Source: Methylobacterium sp. NMS14P
GTDB taxonomy: Bacteria; Pseudomonadota; Alphaproteobacteria; Rhizobiales; Beijerinckiaceae
Assembly: GCF_028583545.1 (NCBI RefSeq)
Contig: NZ_CP087106.1
Location: forward strand, 2,424,501-2,488,500
Length of the DNA: 64,000 bases
Direction of reading: 5' to 3'
Shown piece after piece: positions 43,691 to 53,204 of this stretch (positions are counted from its first letter, which is position 1; each line of letters starts with the position of its first letter). The notes under the pieces were generated by a model that did no database searches, was not told the DNA's origin, and saw only the letters and a program-made list of their open reading frames with translations. A program made the position numbers and the translations under genes.

Positions 43691-44587
43691 TTATACACGC
43701 ATCGCGTCGGGATCCGACCGCGCGGCCGCGGGGGGCGGCAGCCGGCGAAACCGCAGAGCGTCGATCGTGTAGAGCGCGAGCGCCACCCAGATCAGCGCGA
43801 GCATCAGGGCCCGATGCGGCTCGACGCGCTCGCCGTAGACGAGGACGCTCAGGACGAGCAGGCAGGTCGGCGCCACGTACTGCAGGAGACCCAGGGTCGT
43901 GAGCCGCAGGCGCACCGCCGCGGCGGCGAACCAGATCAGCGGCAGCGCGGTGGTCAGGCCGGTGAGCATCAGCAGGGCGCGGTCCCCCGGCGCGGCCGGC
44001 AGGAACGGCTCGGGCGACAGGACGAGCCAGACGATCGCGGCCGGCAGGAGCAGCAGGGTCTCGGTCAGGAAGCCGACCAGCGCGTCGACGCCGACGATCT
44101 TCCGGGCGAGGCCGTAGAGGGCGAAGCTCACCGCCAGCGACAGCGACATCAGCGGCAGTTCCCCGGCCCACACCACCGCGACGGCGACGCCGGTCGCGGC
44201 GACGCCGATCGCGACCGCCTGTGCCGGGCGCAGGCGTTCGCCCAGCACCACCCGGCCGAACGCCACGCTCACCAGGGGATTGATGTAGTAGCCGAGGCTC
44301 GCGTCGAGCAGGTGCCCGCCGCTGACCGCGTAGAGGTAGAGCAGCCAGTTCACGCCGATCATCGCCGCCGAGAGCAGCAGCAGCGCGTGGCGCTTCCGGA
44401 GCGGCAGCGGCAGGTTCAGGCGGTGGCGCGCCGCGAGGATCAGCGCCAGCGCGCCGGCGAACACGCTCGACCAGACGATCCGCTCCGACAGGATGTGGTA
44501 CGGGGAGTAGGCCCCGAGCATCCGGAAATGCACCGGGACCAGGAGGCCCCAGCTCAGATAGGCGGCGAGCGCGTAGACGAGGCCCAC
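43691..44587 (-). CDS. rarD: RarD-type EamA/DMT superfamily transporter
   Basis: 298 residues with about ten membrane helices in two EamA repeats. LVYALAAYLSWGLLVPVHFRML is the typical RarD start. GVNWLLYLYAVSGGHLLDASLGYYINPLV and LGLLQYVAPTCLLVLSVLVYGE are family motifs. The substrate is unknown; characterised relatives export or import small metabolites. It is single, upstream of the envelope-modification cassette. Confidence 0.9.
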   Translation of the reverse strand: MGLVYALAAYLSWGLLVPVHFRMLGAYSPYHILSERIVWSSVFAGALALILAARHRLNLPLPLRKRHALLLLSAAMIGVNWLLYLYAVSGGHLLDASLGYYINPLVSVAFGRVVLGERLRPAQAVAIGVAATGVAVAVVWAGELPLMSLSLAVSFALYGLARKIVGVDALVGFLTETLLLLPAAIVWLVLSPEPFLPAAPGDRALLMLTGLTTALPLIWFAAAAVRLRLTTLGLLQYVAPTCLLVLSVLVYGERVEPHRALMLALIWVALALYTIDALRFRRLPPPAAARSDPDAMRV

Positions 44588-44737
44588 GGAGTCCTCCCGA
44601 TCGACCCGGTTGGGCGGCCGGGTCCGCGGGCTTTAGCCCGGACGGCCCGATCGCGACAGGCCGGGCGGTGCAGGGCTGCCATCCGGACCGGCGGGCCAGC
44701 CCGTGCGGACCGGCCCGGCTCCCGGACGGCGCTCCGG

Positions 44738-45340
44738 TTACGGCGCGATCCAGCCACCGGACCACCCGCCGGCCAGCCGATGCCAGGCGGCCCGGCGGTG
44801 CCCGCGGCGGTCGAGATAGAGGAAATCCAGCCGCTCGGCCCGGACCAGAACGGCGGCGAAGTGCGGCCGGCCGCGCGTCGCGGCCGCGGTCTCGTCCGGC
44901 AGGCTGTAGGCGTCCCCCGCCGGCAGCGCCGCGCCAGGGCCGGGCTCCGCCCCGTAGCAGACCCGGCTCATCGCCCGGGACCCGGTCCAGGCCGCCTCGG
45001 CCAGCGCGTCGTCGGTGTGCAGCGCGGCGCGGCCCTCGACGCGGATCTGGATCTTCGCGGCCGCGTCGTAGGCCGCGAGGGCGCAGGCGGGAGCGGCCCG
45101 GATCTCGGCGGCCTTGTCGGAGCGGCGGTCGCAGTGGAACCGGAGCGTTCCCTCGGCCGGGTCGGCGGCGCGCAGGACCACGGTGCGCAGCCGGGGCCCG
45201 CCGTCGGCCCCGAGCGTCGCCAGCGTCGGCAGGTGGAGGCCGCCACGGCCACGGGCGGCCCCGTCCGCCAGCAGCCGCCAGAGTTCGGCGAAGGTGGCGT
45301 CGAGGTCGTCGTAGAAGGCGGGCAGCGGCGTCCGTGTCAT
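44738..45340 (-). CDS. Pyridoxamine 5'-phosphate oxidase-like FMN protein in the envelope cassette
   Basis: 200 residues. An early ATLGADGGPRLRTVVLRA is followed by FHCDRRSDKAAEI and AKIQIRVEGRAALH, the FMN-binding split-barrel pattern of PNPOx-like proteins. FLYLDRRGHRRAAW is near the end. The ATG overlaps the TGA of the LAB_N gene, so it is the last gene of the overlapping cassette. It is not close to PdxH itself, and its role with lipid glycosylation genes is unclear; it may be a passenger. Confidence 0.75.
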   Translation of the reverse strand: MTRTPLPAFYDDLDATFAELWRLLADGAARGRGGLHLPTLATLGADGGPRLRTVVLRAADPAEGTLRFHCDRRSDKAAEIRAAPACALAAYDAAAKIQIRVEGRAALHTDDALAEAAWTGSRAMSRVCYGAEPGPGAALPAGDAYSLPDETAAATRGRPHFAAVLVRAERLDFLYLDRRGHRRAAWHRLAGGWSGGWIAP

Positions 45341-45669
45341 GCGGCGCCCCGCTTCCTCCGCCGCTCGCGGAAGATCAGCGCGAGGTTGCGCAGGTAGATG
45401 CCGGTGGAGAGGCCCTGGCCGATGATGATCACCGGCTCGCGGCGCACGAACCCGTAGACCAGTGTCATCATCCCGCCGAGGATCGATAGGAACCAGAACG
45501 ACAGCGGCATCACGCTCCGCCCGGCCCGCTCGCTCGCGATCCATTGCAGGATGAAGCGCGATCCGAACACCAGCTGGGCGACGATGCCGAACACCAGCCA
45601 GAAGTCGAGCCGGGTGACGAACACGTCGTAGAAATAGGCCGGCAGATCGTGGGCGAGCTGGATCAGCAT
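45337..45669 (-). CDS. LAB_N domain membrane protein (lipid A biosynthesis N-terminal type)
   Basis: 110 residues. Membrane helices lie at about 23-43, 54-72 and 79-99. The sequence WLVFGIVAQLVFGSRFILQW, then SFWFLSILGGMMTLVYGFVRREPV and GQGLSTGIYLRNL, is the LAB_N domain (Pfam family of small proteins found beside lipid A and polyprenyl-glycan genes). Such proteins may act as small multidrug-like or polyprenyl-linked sugar transport partners, a role not established. It overlaps both neighbours by 4-7 bases. Confidence 0.88.
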   Translation of the reverse strand: MLIQLAHDLPAYFYDVFVTRLDFWLVFGIVAQLVFGSRFILQWIASERAGRSVMPLSFWFLSILGGMMTLVYGFVRREPVIIIGQGLSTGIYLRNLALIFRERRRKRGAA

Positions 45670-46445
45670 CCGACGTCCTGGTCCGCGGGTTGGCCGGCCG
45701 GCTGGTCCGCCGCCGGGCCGGCGATCTCCTCGGGCCGCGGGTCCGCGCGCTTGCGCCGGATCAGCCACCAGACGCCGGCGAGGTCGAGGAGCCCGACCCA
45801 GAGGCGGTCGAACAGGCCGTAATTGGACACCCCCGTCAGCCGCGGCCGGTCGACCACGTCGCGATGAACGACGGAGAAGCCCTCGCGGGCGACCAGGGCC
45901 GGCATGAACCGGTGGAGGGCGTCGAAGTACGGCAGCCTGAGATACACGGCGCGGCGGAACACCTTCAGGCCGCACCCGGTATCGCGGGTGGAATCGTTGA
46001 GGATCCGCCCGCGCACGCCGTTGGCGATCCGGGACTGGAGCATCTTGAAGCGGCCGTCCTTGCGGCCGCGCCGCTGGCCCTGGGCGAGGCCGGCCGCCGG
46101 TCCCGCCGCCTCCAGGGCCGCGAGCAGCGCGGGGATGAAGGCCGGATCGTTCTGGCCGTCGCCGTCGAGGGTCGCGACGATCCCGCCGCGGGCTGCCAGG
46201 ACGCCGCTGCGCACCGCCGCCGACTGGCCGCCGCCCCGCGCGTGGCGCAGCACCCGCAGCCAGGGGCGCCCGGCCCGGGCCGCCGCCAGCGCCGCCGGCG
46301 TGCCGTCGGTGGAGCCGTCATCCACGTAGATCAGTTCGAAGGCGAGACCCACGCAGGCGGCCTCGATCTCGGCCACCAGGGGCGCGATGTTGCCGGCCTC
46401 GTTCTTGACCGGCACCACGACGGTGAGATGGGGGGACTCGCTCAC
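45663..46445 (-). CDS. GT2 family glycosyltransferase, polyprenyl-phosphate sugar type
   Basis: 260 residues from a GTG that overlaps the preceding TGA (GTGA). The GT-A fold starts with LTVVVPVKNEAGNIAPLVAEI, YVDDGSTDGTPA and ATLDGDGQNDPAFIPALL, the dolichyl/undecaprenyl-phosphate sugar synthase-like pattern (ArnC/DPM1 group). FKMLQSRIANGVRGRILNDSTRDTGCGLKVFRR is typical of those. It has no C-terminal membrane helices. It probably makes a polyprenyl-phosphate sugar for the ArnT-like transferase encoded just upstream. Confidence 0.88.
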   Translation of the reverse strand: MSESPHLTVVVPVKNEAGNIAPLVAEIEAACVGLAFELIYVDDGSTDGTPAALAAARAGRPWLRVLRHARGGGQSAAVRSGVLAARGGIVATLDGDGQNDPAFIPALLAALEAAGPAAGLAQGQRRGRKDGRFKMLQSRIANGVRGRILNDSTRDTGCGLKVFRRAVYLRLPYFDALHRFMPALVAREGFSVVHRDVVDRPRLTGVSNYGLFDRLWVGLLDLAGVWWLIRRKRADPRPEEIAGPAADQPAGQPADQDVGC

Positions 46446-48163
46446 GGAGCCACCGCGTAGGCCGTCACGAAGACCCGGCGGCCGGTGTTGAGGTTGAAGC
46501 CCTCGACCTCCGCCAGGGGCGCGGGCGCGCCGCGGCCGACCGGCCAGGCCGCGTTGAAATCGTCGCGGTCGCGGGATTCCACGAAGAGCAGGCGGCAGCC
46601 GCCGCCCTCGAGGAAGGACCGGGCCGCGGCCCCGTCGGGCGGCAGGGCGAGGCCGGTGCCGACGAGGAAGACGAGGCTCGGCTCGCGGTAGCCGAGGCTC
46701 GCCACGAGCGGGTTCGGGCAGGGCATCCGCTCGCGCAGGGCCGCGAGCCGCGGCGAGACCTTCAGGGCCGGCAGCGAGCGCTGCGCCACGCCCAGCACCG
46801 CGGGCCCGAGCAGGGCTGAGGCCAGCACGCCGAGGACGAGGGCGCGCTCGGCGGATCCCTGCGCGAAGGCGAGCCAGGCCAGGATCGCGACCGCGCAGGC
46901 GGCTGCGAGCAGCGGGAGGGCCGGCCACGGGATCGTGTGGGCGTCGAGGCGCCAGCCGGCGAGGCAGAGGCCGAGGGTCAGGGCGACGGGGATCGCCGGC
47001 AGCAGCAGGGCCGTCAGGCGGGCGCCCCGCAGGCGCGGGTCCAGCGCCCCCCGGTTCAGCGCCAGCACGGTCAGGATCGCGAGCCAGGGCATCAGCGGCA
47101 GCACGTAGTGGGGCAGCTTGGTCGGCACCGCCTCGAAGATCAGCCACGCCGGCAGCACCGCGGCGATGAGGAAGGCCGGGGCGGCCTCCCGCCGCGCCCG
47201 CCACGCGAAGGGCAGGCTCATGGCGGTGAAGGCCGCCGCCGGCCAGAAGGTCGCGAAGAAGACGAGCGCGTAGGCGCCGGGCGGTCCCCAGTGCCGCTCG
47301 GCCGCCCCGCCGACCTTGCCGAGCATGTCGTGCCCGACCGCCTCGGCGTAGAAGGTGCCGCCGCTCTTCCAGGCGATCGCCGCGAACCAGGGCGCCACCA
47401 GCAGGAGCGTGAGGGCGAGGCCCGGCCAGGGCCGGAGCGGCAGCAGCCAGCGGCCGCACCGCGCCGCGAGCGACAGGCCGAGCGCCGGCAGCGCGACGAA
47501 GAGCGGCACCATCGGCCCCTTCACCAGGATCCCGACCGCCATCCCGAGCCAGAACGCCGCGAAGGTCGGCCCTGAGACCGGCCTGCCGTCGCGCGGCGCC
47601 AGCCACGCGCGGGCGAGCGCCGCGAGGCTCGCGGTGGCGCAGGCCGCGAGCAGCGCGTCGGTCTTGGCGAGGTGGGCCTCGGCCGAGAGCATCAGGCAGG
47701 CGCCGTAGAGCGCGGCCGCCAGCAGCGCCGACCGCCGGGGCACGAAGCCGAGCGCCGCCCAGTAGGCGAGCAGCACCGAGGCGACGGCGCCGATCAGCGA
47801 GGGGATGCGGTACAGGGCGATCTGGGTGCGCGCCTCGGGCACGCCCAGCGCCTCGCCGGCCGCCACGGCGGCGGCCTGCGCCCAGTAGATCCCCACCGGC
47901 TTCTTGTGCCGCGCCTCCCCCTGGAAGCGGATATCCACGAGGTCGCCGCTCTCCAGCATCTGCTTCGAGGCCTGGGCGAAGCGGGGCTCGTCCCGGTCCA
48001 TCGGCTGCAGCGAGATCTGGCCCGGCAGGAACAGGATCAGGCACAGCGCCAGCAGGGCGGCGACGGCCCGGGCATGGGTGAGGCTCAGCGCGTCGAGCCC
48101 GCGGCCGATCCGGTCGACGGGGGCAAGGCGCGGCGCGCCGCCGGCGGAGAGGCTCGTGGTCAT
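46442..48163 (-). CDS. ArnT/PMT-like glycosyltransferase (GT83/39 type)
   Basis: 573 residues with about 12 membrane helices. The first periplasmic loop has MDRDEPRFAQASKQMLESGD, the acidic DxE-like motif of ArnT/PMT enzymes. KPVGIYWAQAAAVAAGEALG follows, and AHLAKTDALLAACATA and TKLPHYVLPLMPWLAI are also typical. A periplasmic-facing C-terminal part ends the protein. It should move a sugar from a polyprenyl phosphate onto lipid A or another envelope acceptor. It is first in the overlapping cassette ending at 44738. The sugar cannot be named. Confidence 0.88.
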   Translation of the reverse strand: MTTSLSAGGAPRLAPVDRIGRGLDALSLTHARAVAALLALCLILFLPGQISLQPMDRDEPRFAQASKQMLESGDLVDIRFQGEARHKKPVGIYWAQAAAVAAGEALGVPEARTQIALYRIPSLIGAVASVLLAYWAALGFVPRRSALLAAALYGACLMLSAEAHLAKTDALLAACATASLAALARAWLAPRDGRPVSGPTFAAFWLGMAVGILVKGPMVPLFVALPALGLSLAARCGRWLLPLRPWPGLALTLLLVAPWFAAIAWKSGGTFYAEAVGHDMLGKVGGAAERHWGPPGAYALVFFATFWPAAAFTAMSLPFAWRARREAAPAFLIAAVLPAWLIFEAVPTKLPHYVLPLMPWLAILTVLALNRGALDPRLRGARLTALLLPAIPVALTLGLCLAGWRLDAHTIPWPALPLLAAACAVAILAWLAFAQGSAERALVLGVLASALLGPAVLGVAQRSLPALKVSPRLAALRERMPCPNPLVASLGYREPSLVFLVGTGLALPPDGAAARSFLEGGGCRLLFVESRDRDDFNAAWPVGRGAPAPLAEVEGFNLNTGRRVFVTAYAVAP

Positions 48164-48310
48164 GCCGGGCCGGTCAATCAGGAACGCGGCGCGAGGTCAA
48201 ATGGACGGGCGCTTCCTCCTGATCCCGGGGCCGACTCGCGTCGGACCGCCCCCGGGTCGCGGTGCCGCGTCCGCGGCCCATCGCGCGCTGCGAGAGGCGT
48301 GCGACCCTGA

Positions 48311-48324
48311 GGGGCCGCGGCCCC
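48311..48324. terminator. Perfect palindrome GGGGCCGCGGCCCC between two minus-strand units
   Basis: Lies just beyond the stop of the MmgE/PrpD gene and upstream of the ArnT-like gene. It probably marks the end of the metC-like/MmgE-PrpD unit. It is short and has no T run. Confidence 0.35.
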
Positions 48325-48328
48325 GCTC

Positions 48329-49762
48329 TCAGGCGGTCAGCAGCGGTCTCAGCGCGCGCATGTCGGGTACCGATTCCAGCGCGTTGACGCGCCCGATCAG
48401 GCGCTCGGTCGAGTCCGGTCCGAGCACGGGCGTCATTAGGTCCCGCGCCTTCGCGTTCACCGCCTCGGTGCTCAGCGGGTTCTCCCGGGTCCCGGGCGGA
48501 TGTCGCGTGTGATGCTCGACGATCCGGCCGTCCGCGAGCGTGATCGCCACGACGGCGCCGCGCGGGGCCGCGGGGTCCATCAGCGCCGGATCGCCGACCA
48601 GCTCGACCTTGGCCTTCTGGGCCGCGATCGCGGGATCGTGCATCAGCCCGGCATCGTGGCTGTCGGCGAAGGACACCGCCCCCTTCACCAGCGCCAGCGC
48701 GACGAGGTGCTGACAGCTGACATCCGGCATGGCGCTCGACCCGACGATGCCGACCGCGTCGGTGGGCACCTTCACGAGGATGTGCCGGACCGAATCCGGT
48801 GTCAGGCCGTACTGCCGGCGCAGCGTCAGCGTCGCGTCGAGCGGTGACTGGATCGGGTAGCCCACCGAGTAGGTCTTGATCGCCGTCTCGGTGACGAAGA
48901 AGCGGCTGCCAAGCCCCTCCAGCATCAGCTCGGGCTTCGGCGCGCTCGAGAGGGCGTTGAGCAGGTTGTGGCGTCCGTCGAGCACGTCGGCGACGCCGGT
49001 CAGCCCCGCCTCGACCATCCCGACCGCCGTGACGCCGTTGCGCGCGCCCATGCCGGCGAAGTCGAACGCCTTCTCGACGTGGTCCTCGTCGCGCACCCAG
49101 CTCCACAGGCCGGAGACCTGCTGCGCCCCGTAGGAGAGCGCGAACCGCATGCCGCGCTCGTCGAGCCGGGCGAGGGAGGCCGCCGCGCCGAGCGCGCCGA
49201 AGGTGGAGCTGGTGCCCTCGGCGCTCCGGTGCGTGCCGCGCACGAGATCGGGGCCGAGCGCCAGGAGCAGGCGGCAGCAGAGGTCGTAGCCGAGCGCCAC
49301 GGCCCGGATGAATTCGAGGCCGGAACTGCCGTGCAGCTCGGCGAGCGCCAGGGCCGCCGGGACCGTCGCGCAGCCGGGATGAGCCTTGGTCACGGGCTCG
49401 AAATCGTCGGTCTCGTCGGCGTGCGCGCACATGGCGTTGGCCAGGGCCGCGTTCACCGTCGTCGTCCGGAAGCCGGACGCGACGACGCCCGCCTGCTCGG
49501 TGCCTCCGAGGCCGCGGACATAGGTGAGCGCCATCTCGCCCGGCCGCATCCGCGCGCCCGAGACCATGGCGGCCAGGGTGTCGAGGATCCGGTGCTTGCA
49601 GGCGGTCATGACCTCCGGCGGCAGCGCCTGGTCCCGCGCCGCGGCCATGTAGTGCGCGAGCCGACCGGTCACGTCCGCCTCCGCGGCCGAGACCGGGAGG
49701 GCCCCCGCGAGGGCGAGAGCGCCGGCGCCTCCGATCAGGTGACGCCGGTTCGGCCCGCTCAC
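48329..49762 (-). CDS. Second MmgE/PrpD family protein with Tat-like signal
   Basis: 477 residues from a GTG at 49762 that overlaps the metC-like TGA (GTGA). The leader VSGPNRRHLIGGAGALALAG has the twin arginine and hydrophobic core of a Tat signal. The body carries MmgE/PrpD patterns: HRILDTLAAMVSGARM, AMCAHADETDDFEPVTKAHPG, ATVPAALALAELHGSSGLEF and RAVALGYDLCCRLLLALG. It differs clearly from the paralogue at 23071, so it is not a recent copy. The coupling to a PLP lyase is notable. The substrate is unknown. Confidence 0.88.
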   Translation of the reverse strand: MSGPNRRHLIGGAGALALAGALPVSAAEADVTGRLAHYMAAARDQALPPEVMTACKHRILDTLAAMVSGARMRPGEMALTYVRGLGGTEQAGVVASGFRTTTVNAALANAMCAHADETDDFEPVTKAHPGCATVPAALALAELHGSSGLEFIRAVALGYDLCCRLLLALGPDLVRGTHRSAEGTSSTFGALGAAASLARLDERGMRFALSYGAQQVSGLWSWVRDEDHVEKAFDFAGMGARNGVTAVGMVEAGLTGVADVLDGRHNLLNALSSAPKPELMLEGLGSRFFVTETAIKTYSVGYPIQSPLDATLTLRRQYGLTPDSVRHILVKVPTDAVGIVGSSAMPDVSCQHLVALALVKGAVSFADSHDAGLMHDPAIAAQKAKVELVGDPALMDPAAPRGAVVAITLADGRIVEHHTRHPPGTRENPLSTEAVNAKARDLMTPVLGPDSTERLIGRVNALESVPDMRALRPLLTA

Positions 49763-50949
49763 GACGCCGCCCGGAGGCGCGCGAAGCCGGCGTCGAGGTC
49801 GGCCTTGAGGTCGGCCGTGTCCTCGAGCCCGATGTGGAAGCGGAGCGCCGGTCCGCCGGGGGCCCACCGGGTCGCGGTCCGGTAGCCGGCGCAGTCGAAC
49901 GGGATCACGAGGCTCTCGAAGCCGCCCCACGAGAAGCCCATTCCGAAGAGCTGCAGGCCGTCCAGCATGGCGGCGACCGCGGCCTCGGGCACCGGCTCGA
50001 GGATCACGCCGAACAGGCCGGAGGCGCCGGAGAAGTCGCGCTTCCAGATCGCGTGGCCCGGATCCTCCGGCAGGCCGGGATGGAGCACCCGCAGCACCTC
50101 GGGCCGCGCCTGGAACCACCGGGCCATCTCCAGACCGGCGCGGCCGTGCTCGCGCAGGCGCAGGTTCATGGTGCGCAGGCCGCGCAGCGCCAGGAAGATG
50201 TCCTCGGCGCCGGCGCACATGGCGAAATGGTCGAAGGTGCGGCGCACGGCCGGGTAGTAGCGCGCGTTGGCGGAGGTCAGTCCGATCAGCAGGTCCGAGC
50301 CGCCGCTCAGGTACTTGGTGCCGGCCTCCACGGCGATGTCGACCCCGCGCGCGTGCGGGGGAAACAGCAGGGGCGTCGCCCAGGTGTTGTCCATGATCAC
50401 GCAGGCGTCGTTGGCGTGCGCGACCTCGGCGATGGCCGGGATGTCCTGCATCTCGAAGCTCTGCGAGCCGGGCGCCTCGACCAGCACGGCCCGGGTGTTC
50501 GGGCGCATCAGCGCCGCGATGCCGGTCCCGATGACCGGGTCGTAGTAGGTGATCTCGACGCCGTAGCGCGCCAGCACGCCGTCGCAGAACTGGCGGGTCG
50601 GCCGATAGGCTGAGTCGGTGACGAGGAGGTGGTCGCCCGCCGACACCGCGGCCATCAGCGCGACGGTGAGCGCCGCGAGCCCGGAGGGCGTCACGACGGT
50701 GCCGGCGGCGCCGGCGACTTCCGTCCACGCCTCGGTCAGCGCGTCCATGGTGGGCGTCGCCGAGGTGCCGTAATTGTAGCGCCCGCGCCGGTTCTTGATC
50801 GCGTCGTAGGTCGGGTAGAGGACCGTCGAGCCGCGGTAGATCGGGGTGTTCACGAAGCCGTGCTGCTCGCCCGGGTCGCGGCCCGCGTGGACGAGGCGCG
50901 TCGCGGGCGCGAAGGTCTGCTTGGCGTCGGGCGAGGGCTTCAGGGACAT
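49759..50949 (-). CDS. metC: Cystathionine beta-lyase-like PLP enzyme
   Basis: 396 residues of the Cys/Met-metabolism PLP fold-type I family. ATRLVHAGRDP and FVNTPIYRGSTVLYPT open the protein. MDNTWATPLLF carries the PLP-binding Asp, and Lys212 in EAGTKYLSGGSDLLIG forms the Schiff base. The pattern (a Tyr- and Arg-rich N-terminus, SGGSD, FSWGGFESL) fits MetC rather than MetB or MetZ. It would cleave cystathionine to homocysteine, pyruvate and ammonia, or a related thio-amino acid. It is coupled with the MmgE/PrpD gene, an odd partner for a core methionine enzyme. Confidence 0.88.
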   Translation of the reverse strand: MSLKPSPDAKQTFAPATRLVHAGRDPGEQHGFVNTPIYRGSTVLYPTYDAIKNRRGRYNYGTSATPTMDALTEAWTEVAGAAGTVVTPSGLAALTVALMAAVSAGDHLLVTDSAYRPTRQFCDGVLARYGVEITYYDPVIGTGIAALMRPNTRAVLVEAPGSQSFEMQDIPAIAEVAHANDACVIMDNTWATPLLFPPHARGVDIAVEAGTKYLSGGSDLLIGLTSANARYYPAVRRTFDHFAMCAGAEDIFLALRGLRTMNLRLREHGRAGLEMARWFQARPEVLRVLHPGLPEDPGHAIWKRDFSGASGLFGVILEPVPEAAVAAMLDGLQLFGMGFSWGGFESLVIPFDCAGYRTATRWAPGGPALRFHIGLEDTADLKADLDAGFARLRAAS

Positions 50950-51056
50950 CGAGGCTCGGAGATCGCGTTGCGGTGCACCGCACGAAGCGCGCCGCGCCCG
51001 GCGAGGTCAAGCCGGACGCGCGGGCTCGCAGCGCCGGGCCGCCGCGTTTTCCGCGA

Positions 51057-51230
51057 TCACGGCTTCTCGGGCGGATCCGAGACGACGGCCTCCTCGTAGG
51101 CCTCCATCCACGCGGCGCGCTCCTGGGAGCCCTCCGGATAGGGGCATTCGCTCACGGGCTTCCCGTAGAGGCGCGCGTTGCGGCCCTGGATGAACGGGCT
51201 GTCGCTCGCGGTGGCCTGGACGTTGGTCAA
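51057..51230 (-). CDS. Rmf/CrpP-fold small protein
   Basis: 57 residues from a TTG at 51230 with GGGAGG just upstream. The sequence IQGRNARLYGKPVSECPYPE followed by GSQERAAWMEAYEEA matches the ribosome modulation factor/CrpP pattern (G-x-A-R, G-K, CPY, then W with an acidic helix). Rmf dimerises and silences ribosomes in stationary phase; CrpP-like proteins were described with other activities. The TTG start and small size make it easy to miss. Identity is by pattern only. Confidence 0.7.
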   Translation of the reverse strand: MTNVQATASDSPFIQGRNARLYGKPVSECPYPEGSQERAAWMEAYEEAVVSDPPEKP

Positions 51231-51318
51231 TATCGCCTCCCGAAGACTTGGAGTGGGGCTTCGTTAACGGCCGCGCCGTAAATCTGTTGCCGTCTCAAGT
51301 CGCGTCCCGGGTCGTCGC

Positions 51319-51588
51319 TTGCGTATCCTGCGTTCCCTCCTCGGCGCCGTCCTCGTCCTCGTCTCGACGGCGACCGTCGCCCTCGTCAGCGCCGACCGGC
51401 TCGCCCATCTGGCGCCGGCGCCGGTGGTCCGTGCCGCCCAGGCCGAGCCCTCGGCGACGGGGTCGATCCCGGCCCCCGCGAAGGCCGCGCCCGCGCCGAA
51501 GCCGGCCGTGCCCAGCATCCCGAACGGGTTCGACACCGAGCGGCTGCACGCGCTGATGCGCGGCGACCCGATCCTGCCGGGCCGCTGA
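51319..51588 (+). CDS. Small secreted Ala/Pro-rich protein
   Basis: 89 residues from a TTG at 51319. The leader RILRSLLGAVLVLVSTATVA is followed by an Ala/Pro-rich stretch (AEPSATGSIPAPAKAAPAPK) and a short C-terminal NGFDTERLHALMRGDPILPGR. The leader is clear, but no ribosome site is convincing and the family is unknown. It converges on ntrC. Confidence 0.5.
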   Translation: MRILRSLLGAVLVLVSTATVALVSADRLAHLAPAPVVRAAQAEPSATGSIPAPAKAAPAPKPAVPSIPNGFDTERLHALMRGDPILPGR

Positions 51589-51689
51589 GAGCGGGCGGGA
51601 TCGCGCGCATCCCACCCTCGGCCCGATCCCGGGGCGCGCCGCGCGCACCTCGGGATGTGGGGACTTGGCCGGATCGGCCGGGGATCGCC

Positions 51690-53156
<1,467 letters not shown>

Positions 53157-53204
53157 GACTCTCTACTCAGACCTCCGACGGGGGGCCGGATTCGGGGATC
53201 GACA

